Position numbers and translations under genes: made by a program
Notes under the pieces: model-generated
Told to the model about the DNA's origin: nothing
Database searches by the model: none
Seen by the model: the letters and a program-made list of their open reading frames with translations, nothing else
Part shown: piece after piece, positions 48,258-57,427 of the stretch
Layout of the letters: every line of letters begins with the position of its first letter
Position numbering within the stretch: position 1 is the stretch's first letter
Assembly (NCBI GenBank): GCA_029256325.1
Contig: JAQSYD010000006.1
Span: 1 to 64,000 of the forward strand
Source: Clostridia bacterium
Lineage (GTDB): Bacteria > Bacillota > Clostridia > Lutisporales > Lutisporaceae
Direction of reading: 5' to 3'
DNA: 64,000 nucleotides

Positions 48258-49703
48258 TCATTTTAGTTTATACATGACAAAGTCTTTACCATAGCTTTTT
48301 TTCTCAAAGTTCTCATTAAGGTATTTGAGATAACTTCCTTTGTCATTGTAGATATAGTTTTTATATACCAGAAAATAATCTGCGCCTTGTTGGATATAAT
48401 AATTCATTTCTTCTACCATTTCTTTTGGGATGTGCTCGTGATATTTTAGGTTGGCTCGCCATCCGGCTCTATCGCTAAGGGTTAATATTACTGGATGAAA
48501 GGTACTGATAATAATCAAGTCTTGGGGCTGGGTATAGGTATCTATTATTTCTGCCGCCTGAATAAGCCAATGCTGAACTTCGAATTCCTTTTGCACGGAC
48601 AGGTAGGAATGATAGGCGAAAGCAAATATAAGCAGCAGTAATACGGCTTTTATGATATAGTGTTTGTTCCAAAGCATGCCAATTATTTTGCCTGCCAAAA
48701 GAGCTAGAATTGGAGCCAGCATAATAAGGTAGTATTTAAACTTAATTACTGATACAATCAATAATACCTCCAGCAGCATAGCAACAGCCCAATAAAGAAG
48801 GGGTCTTTCTTTTTTATGCAGTACTGTAAGCATGCCTATAAGGGCTAGAAAAAGTATCGGTTTTCCAAAAGCTTCCGGAAGCTTTTCGGTAAAAAACTTC
48901 ATTGCTTCAGTTGAATTCATAGCCGTTAAGAATTTTGGGATGATATGTTTGACAGCGATGCCGGTTACAAATTTTTGTTCAGCAATAGTGCCTAACCATA
49001 GAAAATACAAGAGGTTTGGGATAAGGGATATTGCTGCAAATACCCAGAGCTGCCATTGCTTTAATATTTTGAAACTGTATTTTTCAAGGCACATGGCTAT
49101 CATTGCCAAGCCCATAAATGCTGCCGGCAGTTTCTGTGATATAGCCAGACAAGTAAATAAAGCAGCTATTATAAGGGTAGAAAAATGCTGGTTATCCCTC
49201 CATTTCAGGAAAAAATAAAAGGCACCATTGAAAAAGCAGAGTAAGGCGGCCTCCGGCATAATAGCTCTTGAAAAATAGATGTTAATAGGGAGTATGGAAT
49301 ATATCATAATGACAAGCAAAGATTGCGGCATGGGAAAAAATATTTTTGCTACGAGGTACAGGTAGTAAACTGAAAGCATAAAGAAGCTAATAGGCACCAA
49401 ACGGGCTAACCAAATATGATATCCAAACACCTTGTACAGTATAGCGATCAAAAAAGTAGTGATCTGAAATTCCAGTTGCACATAGATGGGAGGGACTCCA
49501 TCGTAATTGAACTGAGGATAGAAGATGTTAAATTTATATTTTATAAAGTTTCTTGCAATAGACTCGGTATCTGTTTGTCTCCACAGCTCGCCCATTTCTG
49601 CCGTAGAGTTGTTGATATATGGTATTCTTAAAATAAATATAAATAGAAATACCAGGACAACTATCCAAAGCTGTCTGTTTCTATAAAGAACTCTACCGGA
49701 CAA
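48258..49703 (-). CDS. GT39-like dolichyl-phosphate-mannose/ArnT-type glycosyltransferase
   Basis: multi-TM with WRQTDTESIARNF and ...RAIMPEAALLCF. Confidence 0.75.
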   Translation of the reverse strand: MSGRVLYRNRQLWIVVLVFLFIFILRIPYINNSTAEMGELWRQTDTESIARNFIKYKFNIFYPQFNYDGVPPIYVQLEFQITTFLIAILYKVFGYHIWLARLVPISFFMLSVYYLYLVAKIFFPMPQSLLVIMIYSILPINIYFSRAIMPEAALLCFFNGAFYFFLKWRDNQHFSTLIIAALFTCLAISQKLPAAFMGLAMIAMCLEKYSFKILKQWQLWVFAAISLIPNLLYFLWLGTIAEQKFVTGIAVKHIIPKFLTAMNSTEAMKFFTEKLPEAFGKPILFLALIGMLTVLHKKERPLLYWAVAMLLEVLLIVSVIKFKYYLIMLAPILALLAGKIIGMLWNKHYIIKAVLLLLIFAFAYHSYLSVQKEFEVQHWLIQAAEIIDTYTQPQDLIIISTFHPVILTLSDRAGWRANLKYHEHIPKEMVEEMNYYIQQGADYFLVYKNYIYNDKGSYLKYLNENFEKKSYGKDFVMYKLK

Positions 49704-49718
49704 TCTTATTCCTCATTT

Positions 49719-50081
49719 CTACTTGTTAATAATAAAAACTCCGCATATGATGGCAATGATCCCAATTATTTTATTGATGGTAAAGGGCTCATTGAATAAG
49801 AATCTAGAAGCTAATATAATAATGATATAGCTAATACTTACCATTGGATAAACATAGCTTAAATCATTTTTAGTCAATATCTTTACCCAAAGTAGAAAGC
49901 TGGTGCCAAACAACACAAGCCCAATAATGATGTAATAGTTTTTTATGATTGATAATAAGCCTTCAATATTGAAATTTATACTTCCCAGCCTGTTTGCTCC
50001 TACCTTGAGCAGTATCTGGCCCACTGCACCCATGATAATGGATGTAAGTATCAAAGCAATATTCCTCATCTTAGACTCCAA
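49719..50081 (-). CDS. EamA/SMR-like small 4-TM transporter (lipid-linked sugar flippase-like)
   Basis: GAVGQILLKVGANRLG, SYVYPMVSISYIIIILASRFLFNEPFTINKIIGI. Confidence 0.8.
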   Translation of the reverse strand: MESKMRNIALILTSIIMGAVGQILLKVGANRLGSINFNIEGLLSIIKNYYIIIGLVLFGTSFLLWVKILTKNDLSYVYPMVSISYIIIILASRFLFNEPFTINKIIGIIAIICGVFIINK

Positions 50082-50835
50082 TCCTTGTTTTGGGTTTGCG
50101 CACCTTTAGGGCTAACCTCATGTAACCCATAATTGTTTTCTTTACATTCATTTTGCTTTGACCTTCCTTAAGGTTGTATTCCAAGACCAAGGGGTACTCT
50201 CCCGCTTTGACACCGATCTTGCCCGCCTTTGCCAGTATTTCTACCATACATTCAAAGCCCTTGGAGTTTAGTACTTTTCCTCCATATTGCTCGATGAGCT
50301 TTTTTAAAAAACCGATATGATATGCTCGATAGCCGCAGGAGTAGTCCTTCACATTGTGAATATGGAACACCAGCCTGCAAAATACCATGGCTCCTCTGCT
50401 GTATATTTTTCTTATCCGGGATAAGCCGATTTCCTTTCCTCCTTTGGTAAAACGTGATGCGATTACAATATCTAAATTTTTGAGAAACAGCATATCGATC
50501 ATATTGGGAATAATATTCGGATTGTGAGTATTGTCAGCATCAAAGGTGATCAGAACATCCTGATCATCAAGATTTTTAACTGCATATTGCAAAAGGGTAT
50601 TCATAGCGTTTCCCAGACCTAAATTCTGAGGGTGGTTTATATAGTTTATATACGTAAATTGACTGCTGTATTTTTTTAAGACTGCCTCTGTGTCATCTGT
50701 ACTTCCATCATTTACGATAATAACATGAAGACTGTTGCCAAAAGTAGTTTTTAAGCTGTTTATCTTATCCAGCAGTTTGGCAATATTTTTTTCTTCGTTA
50801 TATGCAGGCAGGCCGATTACATATTTATGATTCAT
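50071..50835 (-). CDS. GT2-family glycosyltransferase (DPM1-like)
   Basis: VIGLPAYNEEKNIAKLL, VIIVNDGSTDDT, FDADNTHNP. Confidence 0.93.
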   Translation of the reverse strand: MNHKYVIGLPAYNEEKNIAKLLDKINSLKTTFGNSLHVIIVNDGSTDDTEAVLKKYSSQFTYINYINHPQNLGLGNAMNTLLQYAVKNLDDQDVLITFDADNTHNPNIIPNMIDMLFLKNLDIVIASRFTKGGKEIGLSRIRKIYSRGAMVFCRLVFHIHNVKDYSCGYRAYHIGFLKKLIEQYGGKVLNSKGFECMVEILAKAGKIGVKAGEYPLVLEYNLKEGQSKMNVKKTIMGYMRLALKVRKPKTRIGV

Positions 50836-50989
50836 AGTGATCCCTTTCCAGTGTTGTTTATACTGCTAATATATAATATGATTTGGAAGTTTCCTTATTC
50901 ATTTACCTTTTCAGTATATTATTTGCAGTATTAGTAAAAGGAATACAATAAATAAGTTGTAAAAATTTAAAATCCATGTTATTCCAGTA

Positions 50990-51018
50990 TTGACAAAAAT
51001 AATACATAGTTATATTAT
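50990..51018 (+). promoter_or_regulatory. sigma70-like promoter of tetR operon
   Basis: TTGACA (50990-50995), 17-nt spacer, TATTAT (51013-51018). Confidence 0.65.
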
Positions 51019-51039
51019 TATATTGAACGATGTTAAATA

Positions 51040-51056
51040 ATTAAACTGCGTTTAAT
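51040..51056. promoter_or_regulatory. candidate TetR operator
   Basis: perfect ATTAAAC-TGC-GTTTAAT between promoter and tetR start. Confidence 0.65.
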
Positions 51057-51078
51057 ATAGAGGATAAGGTGATGGATT

Positions 51079-51705
51079 ATGACTAAGGAACGTCAACTGC
51101 GCAAGCAAGAAGAAATAAGAAATATAATTTTGGAAGCAGCTAGAGATATCATCTCACGGGAAGGTGTCAAGGGACTCTCTATACGTAAGATTACAAATGC
51201 CATAGAGTATTCTCCTGCGATTATTTATCATTATTTCAAGGATAAAAATGAAATCATCGAGACGCTGGTTGGAGAGGGATATAAAAGAATATTGGACTCC
51301 TTAAGCAGTGTTGCAAAAAACGAAAGTGAGCCGGAAGAAGAAATCAAAGAGGTATTTACAAAATATATCAAAGCAGCTTTGGATAATAAAGATGAATATA
51401 TGGCTGTTATGCTGAATGATGATCCCTTGGTCAAGCAAAAAACTATCATCCTTGAAAAGGGTATTTCACAAAAAAGCAGAACAATTGGTATATTAAGTGA
51501 AACCTTAAAAAGAGGAATACAACAAGGGCGCTTCGCAGCTTTTGATGCAGAGCTAACTGCTCAGATCATGTGGACTTCTGCTTTTGGTTTGACCATGAAG
51601 CTGATGATAGAAGCGGACATACCGAAGCAGCAAGTAGATGATTTGGTAGAGAATCATTTTAGAACTTTATTCTATGGAATCATGAGAAGAAAGGAGGAGG
51701 AGTAA
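51079..51705 (+). CDS. TetR-family regulator
   Basis: ILEAARDIISREGVKGLSIRKITNAIEYSPAIIYHYFKDKNEII. Confidence 0.94.
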   Translation: MTKERQLRKQEEIRNIILEAARDIISREGVKGLSIRKITNAIEYSPAIIYHYFKDKNEIIETLVGEGYKRILDSLSSVAKNESEPEEEIKEVFTKYIKAALDNKDEYMAVMLNDDPLVKQKTIILEKGISQKSRTIGILSETLKRGIQQGRFAAFDAELTAQIMWTSAFGLTMKLMIEADIPKQQVDDLVENHFRTLFYGIMRRKEEE

Positions 51706-51706
51706 A

Positions 51707-52099
51707 GTGAAAAAAATATTGAAAATAGTAGGGCTGGTTTTTATATCTGTCTTTATATTATTGATTGGAGCAGTTTTCGCAATAAAGTCTATGGGATTGT
51801 CAGAAGAATTGCCGGTCATTCAAATTGGTAAGGTAGATTTAAGTAAGATAGAAGATGGAACTTATACCGGAGAATGTTCCGGGGGACTGGTTAAGGCAGC
51901 TGTTGAGGTGCAGGTAAATCAAAATCAGATCGTAGAAATTAAGATCCTTAAGCATGAAAACGGCTTGGGCAAAAAAGCAGAAAAGGTTATAGATGAAGTA
52001 ATCAGACAGCAATCCTTGGATGTAGAGACTGTCAGTGGTGCCACAACAAGCAGTAAGGTTATCTTAAAGGCTGTCGAAACAGCTTTAAATAAAAATTAA
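51707..52099 (+). CDS. membrane-anchored FMN-binding domain protein
   Basis: single N-terminal TM, ...VDLSKIEDGTYTGECSGGLVKAAVEVQV..., SGATTSSKVI flavinylation-type motif. Confidence 0.88.
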   Translation: MKKILKIVGLVFISVFILLIGAVFAIKSMGLSEELPVIQIGKVDLSKIEDGTYTGECSGGLVKAAVEVQVNQNQIVEIKILKHENGLGKKAEKVIDEVIRQQSLDVETVSGATTSSKVILKAVETALNKN

Positions 52100-52115
52100 A
52101 TGGGGGTTGAATAAA

Positions 52116-52595
52116 ATGAGTATACTAATTGCTTATGCAAGCAAACATGGCTGCACAGCACAGTGTGCAGAAATGCTGGCTGAAAAATTTGATGAAAAGG
52201 TGGATTTATATGACTTGAGGTCTGGAAAGTCTATGGATTTGTCACAATATGAAAAGGTGATTGTTGGAAGCTCAGTATATGTAGGTAAGGTGAATAAGGA
52301 AGCCACTGAGTTCTGTACAAATAACCTGGAAATATTAAAAAATAAAAAAATTGGGTTATTTATATGCGGCTCCCAAGAGGGAGAATCCTTAAAACAAGAG
52401 CTTGCTGCAGCATATCCGCCGGAGCTGCAGTCAAAAGCTATTATTCTAGACTGTTTTGGGGGAGCGTATACATTCGGTAAAATGAGTTTTATGGAGAAAA
52501 CCATCGTCAAAGTCATTGCTAAGACAAATAAGGATACTTCGACAATACAAGAGGATAAAATAAACAGCTTTGCGCAAGCATTAAAAAATGCGTAG
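52116..52595 (+). CDS. flavodoxin-domain protein (HemG-like)
   Basis: ILIAYASKHGCTAQCAEML; VIVGSSVYVGKVNKEATEF; ATG 52116. Confidence 0.85.
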   Translation: MSILIAYASKHGCTAQCAEMLAEKFDEKVDLYDLRSGKSMDLSQYEKVIVGSSVYVGKVNKEATEFCTNNLEILKNKKIGLFICGSQEGESLKQELAAAYPPELQSKAIILDCFGGAYTFGKMSFMEKTIVKVIAKTNKDTSTIQEDKINSFAQALKNA

Positions 52596-52622
52596 ACTTT
52601 ATTTGTTTGAGGAGAGTTTGAT

Positions 52623-53525
52623 ATGAGGAATAAGAAAATAGTGACAGTGCTTGTTGTACTTATTGCAATATTGGCGTTTATAGCATCCGCAATTGGGGTA
52701 TTTTCTGGGCAGAATGAAATTGCGGTGGAACGCCAGTATCAATCTATCCGTGGTGAAAGTATAAGCTTATATGGCAAGGGAATCTATCAAAATGATTCAG
52801 TATCGCTAGCAGCGCAAGGTATTGCACAAGATGTTGTAACCCTGATTCTGGGAATTCCAATGCTGCTGATTTCTTTGATTCTAGCAAGAAAAAATCTGCT
52901 TAGGGGAAGGCTCTTGCTATTGGGAACAGTAGGTTACTTTTTATATGCTTATATCTCCTATTCCTTTTTGTGCATGTATAATCCATTGTTTCTGGTATAT
53001 GTAATGCTGATGTCCCTAAGCTTATTTACTTTTATACTATGCATCATGTCCATTGACGTGGAAGCCTTAAAAAGCTCCTTCAGTGCAAGGCTGCCTGTCA
53101 AGTTTATAGGAGGCTTTCAGATATTCATTGCATTTATACTGCTTATGCTTTGGCTTGGGAAGATTATTCCATCGCTTATAAACGGTACAACACCAATAGG
53201 CCTAGAGCATTATACAACCTTAGTCATTCAAGCAATGGATTTGGGAATTATTGTACCTGTTGCTTTATTATCTGCAATACTGCTTATAAAAAGAAGGCCT
53301 TTTGGATATTTGCTGTCCTCTATTGTTATGATAAAGGGACTGACAATGTTAACCGCTATAACTGCCATGATCATAGGTCAGGTTCTTGCCGGGGTTCATG
53401 TAGGCATGGTTGAGATGACAGTATTTCCAATTGTTAACTTGGTTGCGATTTTCTGTTTAGTAATCGTTCTAAAAAATGTTGAAGAAAAAAACTATATCAG
53501 CAAAGCACGAAATTATTCAATTTAA
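52623..53525 (+). CDS. multi-TM integral membrane protein of unknown function
   Basis: several hydrophobic helices; last gene of tetR operon. Confidence 0.65.
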   Translation: MRNKKIVTVLVVLIAILAFIASAIGVFSGQNEIAVERQYQSIRGESISLYGKGIYQNDSVSLAAQGIAQDVVTLILGIPMLLISLILARKNLLRGRLLLLGTVGYFLYAYISYSFLCMYNPLFLVYVMLMSLSLFTFILCIMSIDVEALKSSFSARLPVKFIGGFQIFIAFILLMLWLGKIIPSLINGTTPIGLEHYTTLVIQAMDLGIIVPVALLSAILLIKRRPFGYLLSSIVMIKGLTMLTAITAMIIGQVLAGVHVGMVEMTVFPIVNLVAIFCLVIVLKNVEEKNYISKARNYSI

Positions 53526-53545
53526 TAGGAAAAATATAAAATAGT

Positions 53546-53586
53546 AAATCCCCTAAGATAGTAATTCTATCATAGGGGATTTATTG
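53546..53586. terminator. bidirectional terminator between convergent genes
   Basis: AAATCCCCTAAGATAG ... CTATCATAGGGGATTT. Confidence 0.75.
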
Positions 53587-53594
53587 CTTTCATT

Positions 53595-55010
53595 TTAAAT
53601 CAGTTTTTTTACTGTGAAATTATCTTCTAACAGGGTCCAATTTTGCGGATATGGGTATCCCAAAGCCCAATAGCTGATTCCGGCTAAACCATAGCTTTTG
53701 ACTGTGTCAAATTTTGCCTGAGCGCTGCGGGCATCCTCAAACCAAACCTCGTGCATACGCCCTAATACGTCCATATAACGATAGAAGGGGGATTGAGATA
53801 CAGCATCATATTGAATATTTGCATTATACTGTGCAGCTCTGGCAATTGCCTCTTGAACACTGAAGGTTTGTGCTTCTTGGCCTTGAATATGAGGCAGGAG
53901 CCAATCTCTCGCATAGATCTGGAAGCCAAAGTATATTTTTTCCTTAGGCATAACAGTTAGAGCATAATCCAACACACGTTTTATTTGGTTTAGTGGTGAA
54001 ATCGCTTGAGGTGGACCTTTACGCCATCCCCATTCATAGGTCATTAAAACCACAAAATCTGCAATTCTTCCATGAGCTTCGTAGTCATGAGCCTCATACA
54101 GCAAACCGAGCTGCTGCCCACTCACCTTTGGGGCTAACGCTGTAGATACAAAGAAGCCTTCTGCATGCAGACGATCTACAGCCTTTTGCAGCAATTGGTT
54201 ATAGGGTTCTCTATCTATCGGAAGAACATTTTCAAAATCTATATTTAGACCTTGATAGCCTTTTTGTTTCATGATAGTAATGATATTTGCTAATAGTTGA
54301 TCAACAATTTCGGGATTTGTCAGCACAATATGGGCTAGGTTTTCCCCTTTGGCGGTAGAAGTAAAATTCGTAATTGACATCATAGGCACAACTCTTTCTT
54401 CCAGCGCAGTCTGTATTGCCTCATCATCCTTTATTGGCTGAAGTGTGCCATCCTCCCTAATCAAGTAAGCAAAGGGGCTTAAGTAGGTCAAGTGCTCTCC
54501 ATCCTGTCTTACGATAGGTATGGCACTTTCGCCCAATAAATAAATATAGCCATTCACATCAATGACGGGTCTCGATTTGCGTGGTATGACCAATACTGTT
54601 CCCGGATAAACAAGATTAGGATTCTGTATGTCATTTACCTTTAATAATTCTGATAAGGAAACAGCATACCTTTGAGCAATTTGAGACAATGTTTCACCAT
54701 ATAGAATGCGATGGCGTCTGGCGGGTATATATAGAGAAAGCCCAGGGTAGATATTATTTGGATTTACAATCTGATTGGACTGAATAATGGACTCTATGGT
54801 AGTGCCATAGATTTGAGCAATTCGCCATAGAGTTTCTCCGGGGATGACGGTGTGGAAAACATCCTCTGTTGGTATGATGATGGATTGTCCGATAACTAAT
54901 TGATTTGGATTGGGAAGTCCATTTACTTCAATCAATTTTGGCATACTGACTCTATAATTAGCAGCAATTCTCCACAAAGTATCACCGGGTTTAACCACAT
55001 AAATAAGCAT
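53595..55010 (-). CDS. LysM-repeat GH18 protein (spore germination hydrolase-like)
   Basis: three LysM repeats (VKPGDTLWRIAANY, VIPGETLWRIAQIY, ILYGETLSQIAQRY) and GH18 GLNIDFENV; ATG 55010. Confidence 0.92.
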   Translation of the reverse strand: MLIYVVKPGDTLWRIAANYRVSMPKLIEVNGLPNPNQLVIGQSIIIPTEDVFHTVIPGETLWRIAQIYGTTIESIIQSNQIVNPNNIYPGLSLYIPARRHRILYGETLSQIAQRYAVSLSELLKVNDIQNPNLVYPGTVLVIPRKSRPVIDVNGYIYLLGESAIPIVRQDGEHLTYLSPFAYLIREDGTLQPIKDDEAIQTALEERVVPMMSITNFTSTAKGENLAHIVLTNPEIVDQLLANIITIMKQKGYQGLNIDFENVLPIDREPYNQLLQKAVDRLHAEGFFVSTALAPKVSGQQLGLLYEAHDYEAHGRIADFVVLMTYEWGWRKGPPQAISPLNQIKRVLDYALTVMPKEKIYFGFQIYARDWLLPHIQGQEAQTFSVQEAIARAAQYNANIQYDAVSQSPFYRYMDVLGRMHEVWFEDARSAQAKFDTVKSYGLAGISYWALGYPYPQNWTLLEDNFTVKKLI

Positions 55011-55097
55011 TAACAACCCTCCTTTACTGCATCTTATTTCTAATTTATGCTTCAGGTGTAAAAATGTGATAGTGGTATATAGAAAATTACCAAGCAG

Positions 55098-55132
55098 CAT
55101 ATTAATAATATTGAAAAAATATTATTAATATG
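55098..55132. promoter_or_regulatory. perfect 15-bp AT-rich palindrome adjoining padR promoter
   Basis: CATATTAATAATATT-GAAAA-AATATTATTAATATG. Confidence 0.8.
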
Positions 55133-55135
55133 ATA

Positions 55136-55165
55136 TTGACAATAGTGTGTGGCGTACAGTATAAT
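55136..55165 (+). promoter_or_regulatory. consensus promoter of padR operon
   Basis: TTGACA (55136-55141), 18-nt spacer, TATAAT (55160-55165). Confidence 0.75.
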
Positions 55166-55246
55166 GGATTTAGATGGAAAATATAGTAAAGAGTCCTGAA
55201 CAAAAAATAAACGAAGTTTTGCTGTGAAAATTAAGGAGTTGTTAAA

Positions 55247-55600
55247 TTGGAAAGTAAAAATACAGATGCATTGTTTGACAGTCTTGTACTGGAGCTAAGG
55301 CGCGGAACGATCATCATAAGCGTATTGAGTCAGCTAAAGAAACAGCAATATGGCTATTCGCTTATTGTACGGCTTCAAGAAAAGGGAGTTGAAATAGATG
55401 CCGGAACCTTATATCCCTTGCTTAGAAGATTAGAGAAACAGGAGCTTTTAGAAAGCAACTGGGATGTAGAAAGTGCAAAGCCAAGAAAGTATTATAAGCT
55501 TAGTGCTTATGGAAATACAATTTATGATAAGTTATGTCAGCATTGGACGGAAATGGTTAGAAAAATGGATCAATTGATGAATGAGGAGGGTGTGAATTAA
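55247..55600 (+). CDS. PadR-family regulator
   Basis: QYGYSLIVRLQEKGVEIDAGTLYPLLRRLEKQELLESNW. Confidence 0.93.
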   Translation: MESKNTDALFDSLVLELRRGTIIISVLSQLKKQQYGYSLIVRLQEKGVEIDAGTLYPLLRRLEKQELLESNWDVESAKPRKYYKLSAYGNTIYDKLCQHWTEMVRKMDQLMNEEGVN

Positions 55601-56593
55601 ATGAATCTGATCGACAGATATGTATACGCAGTTACAAAAGGTTTGCCTTACAAGCAAAGAGAAGATATAGCAAAGGAAATAAGGACACTGATAGATGATA
55701 TGCTTGAGCAGCATCAAGAAGATGTACCCTATGAGGAAAAGGTTAAAAGAGTATTATTGGGCTTAGGGGATCCAGAGCTGCTGGCAGACAGCTATAGGGA
55801 GTCAAAAAGGTATTTAATAGGACCGCAAAACTTTGAAAGCTACTTTTTTATATTAAAAATAGTATTGGGCGCAGTGTTTTTAGGCATCACAATTGCAACA
55901 GTAGTAGGAAGCTTCTTTGAACCGCAGGAAGGAATAATTGGCATCATAACAAGTTACTTGGCGATCTTATTTTCAGCTCTGATGCAGAGCTTCGCTTGGG
56001 TAACAGCAGCCTTTGCAATAGCAGAATACAAAGGAGTTAACCTCTTGGATAAAAAGGATATTAAAGAGGGCTGGAGCATAGCAGAACTGCCGCAGCTTCC
56101 CGAAAAGGATGCAGCAATATCCAAGGTAGAAACAGTCTTTGCAATTATATTCTCAACTATTTTTATAAGTATAATTTTGTTTGCTCCACAGGCTTTTGCT
56201 GCGTACATCAGTAGCAGCCCAGGCAATACAATCGTAATTCCGGTTTTCAATATTGAAGTTTTAAGTCGGTTTAAGATACTGTTCGTTGCCATATTTATAT
56301 TAGGAATACTAAAAGAAGCCCTCAAATTTTATTATGGAAGATGGACACTGAAGCTTTCCATTCCGGTAGTAATTTTAAGTGTAGCTTCAGCAGTATTGAC
56401 GATATCGATATTTGTAAATCCTGATATTTGGAATGCAAATTTTGCACTAGAGGTAATGAAGCATTTTGAGATAAACATTGGCGAACTAAATATGTGGAAT
56501 AGTCTTAAAACCGGATTGATAATCGTAATTATATTGTCTACTTTAATAGAAATAGTAACATCGTTGTATAAAGGCATAAAATATAACCAATAA
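55601..56593 (+). CDS. HAAS-domain-type membrane protein
   Basis: N-terminal YVYAVTKGLPYKQREDIAKEIRTLIDDMLE...LGDPELLADSYR then TM helices; immediately follows padR. Confidence 0.8.
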   Translation: MNLIDRYVYAVTKGLPYKQREDIAKEIRTLIDDMLEQHQEDVPYEEKVKRVLLGLGDPELLADSYRESKRYLIGPQNFESYFFILKIVLGAVFLGITIATVVGSFFEPQEGIIGIITSYLAILFSALMQSFAWVTAAFAIAEYKGVNLLDKKDIKEGWSIAELPQLPEKDAAISKVETVFAIIFSTIFISIILFAPQAFAAYISSSPGNTIVIPVFNIEVLSRFKILFVAIFILGILKEALKFYYGRWTLKLSIPVVILSVASAVLTISIFVNPDIWNANFALEVMKHFEINIGELNMWNSLKTGLIIVIILSTLIEIVTSLYKGIKYNQ

Positions 56594-56635
56594 AAATAGA
56601 GCTATGGACCATAAGGATCCATAGCTCTATTTTTA
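56593..56635. terminator. bidirectional terminator between convergent genes
   Basis: AAAAATAGAGCTATGGA ... TCCATAGCTCTATTTTT. Confidence 0.8.
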
Positions 56636-56640
56636 AACTC

Positions 56641-57195
56641 TTAGAAAGATTTAAATACATCCTTTTTTACTCCGCAGATTGGGCAATGATCAACATGGTC
56701 TCCAATTTCAGTAAAGCCGCATATAGGGCATACATATATTGCTTCGGAGCCAATGTCTTTGCCATCCTTAGCAGCATTTTGAGCATCCTGGAATAGTTTT
56801 GCATGTATTTTTTCCGCTTCCAAGGCATAATGGAAGGACTTTTGTGCATCCTTCTCTTCTTGAAATTTAGCTGTTTCAAGATAAACAGGATACATTTGGT
56901 CAATCTCGTGAAGCTCACCATTTATAGCACCCTGAAGGTTTTCAACGATACTTGTATGTCCAAATACTGCTCCGGCTGCAACAGTACTATCACCGACTTG
57001 CTGCTTAAGGACATTAAAGTGATTTTTTGCATGAGCCCATTCTGCATAGCCCACCCCTCTAAATAACCTTCCTATATTGGGGAATCCCCCTTGTTCTGCC
57101 GAGTCTCCCCATATTAAATATCTCATATGAGCCATACTTTCTCCGCCATAGGCAGAGCGCAAAAAATCTGCAGTCATTGCGTTGTTTACCGCCAT
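56641..57195 (-). CDS. rubrerythrin
   Basis: ferritin-like diiron region plus C-terminal rubredoxin CPICGF...CPICG; ATG 57195 with AAGGAGATG. Confidence 0.93.
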   Translation of the reverse strand: MAVNNAMTADFLRSAYGGESMAHMRYLIWGDSAEQGGFPNIGRLFRGVGYAEWAHAKNHFNVLKQQVGDSTVAAGAVFGHTSIVENLQGAINGELHEIDQMYPVYLETAKFQEEKDAQKSFHYALEAEKIHAKLFQDAQNAAKDGKDIGSEAIYVCPICGFTEIGDHVDHCPICGVKKDVFKSF

Positions 57196-57427
57196 CGATA
57201 TCATCTCCTTAAAAATCTTATACTCATATATATTATTGCTTAGGAAACAAGTATTCATTCTGTTCAAATAAATATTTATGGATAAATATGGTTCTATGAA
57301 AGGAAGGGCTATAATTAAAATACAGGTATTGATTTTGTGGAGTGGGTATGCCTAAATCGAATTTGGAAAAATGAGGGAAAAGTGGTAAGATGATATTATA
57401 GAAGATGTAATAAAGGAGGCAGTACAT

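Noticed and set aside
48258-50835. GT39/EamA/GT2 trio considered as a novel glycan system
   Set aside because: Matches a common lipid-linked sugar transfer arrangement; no distinguishing feature seen.
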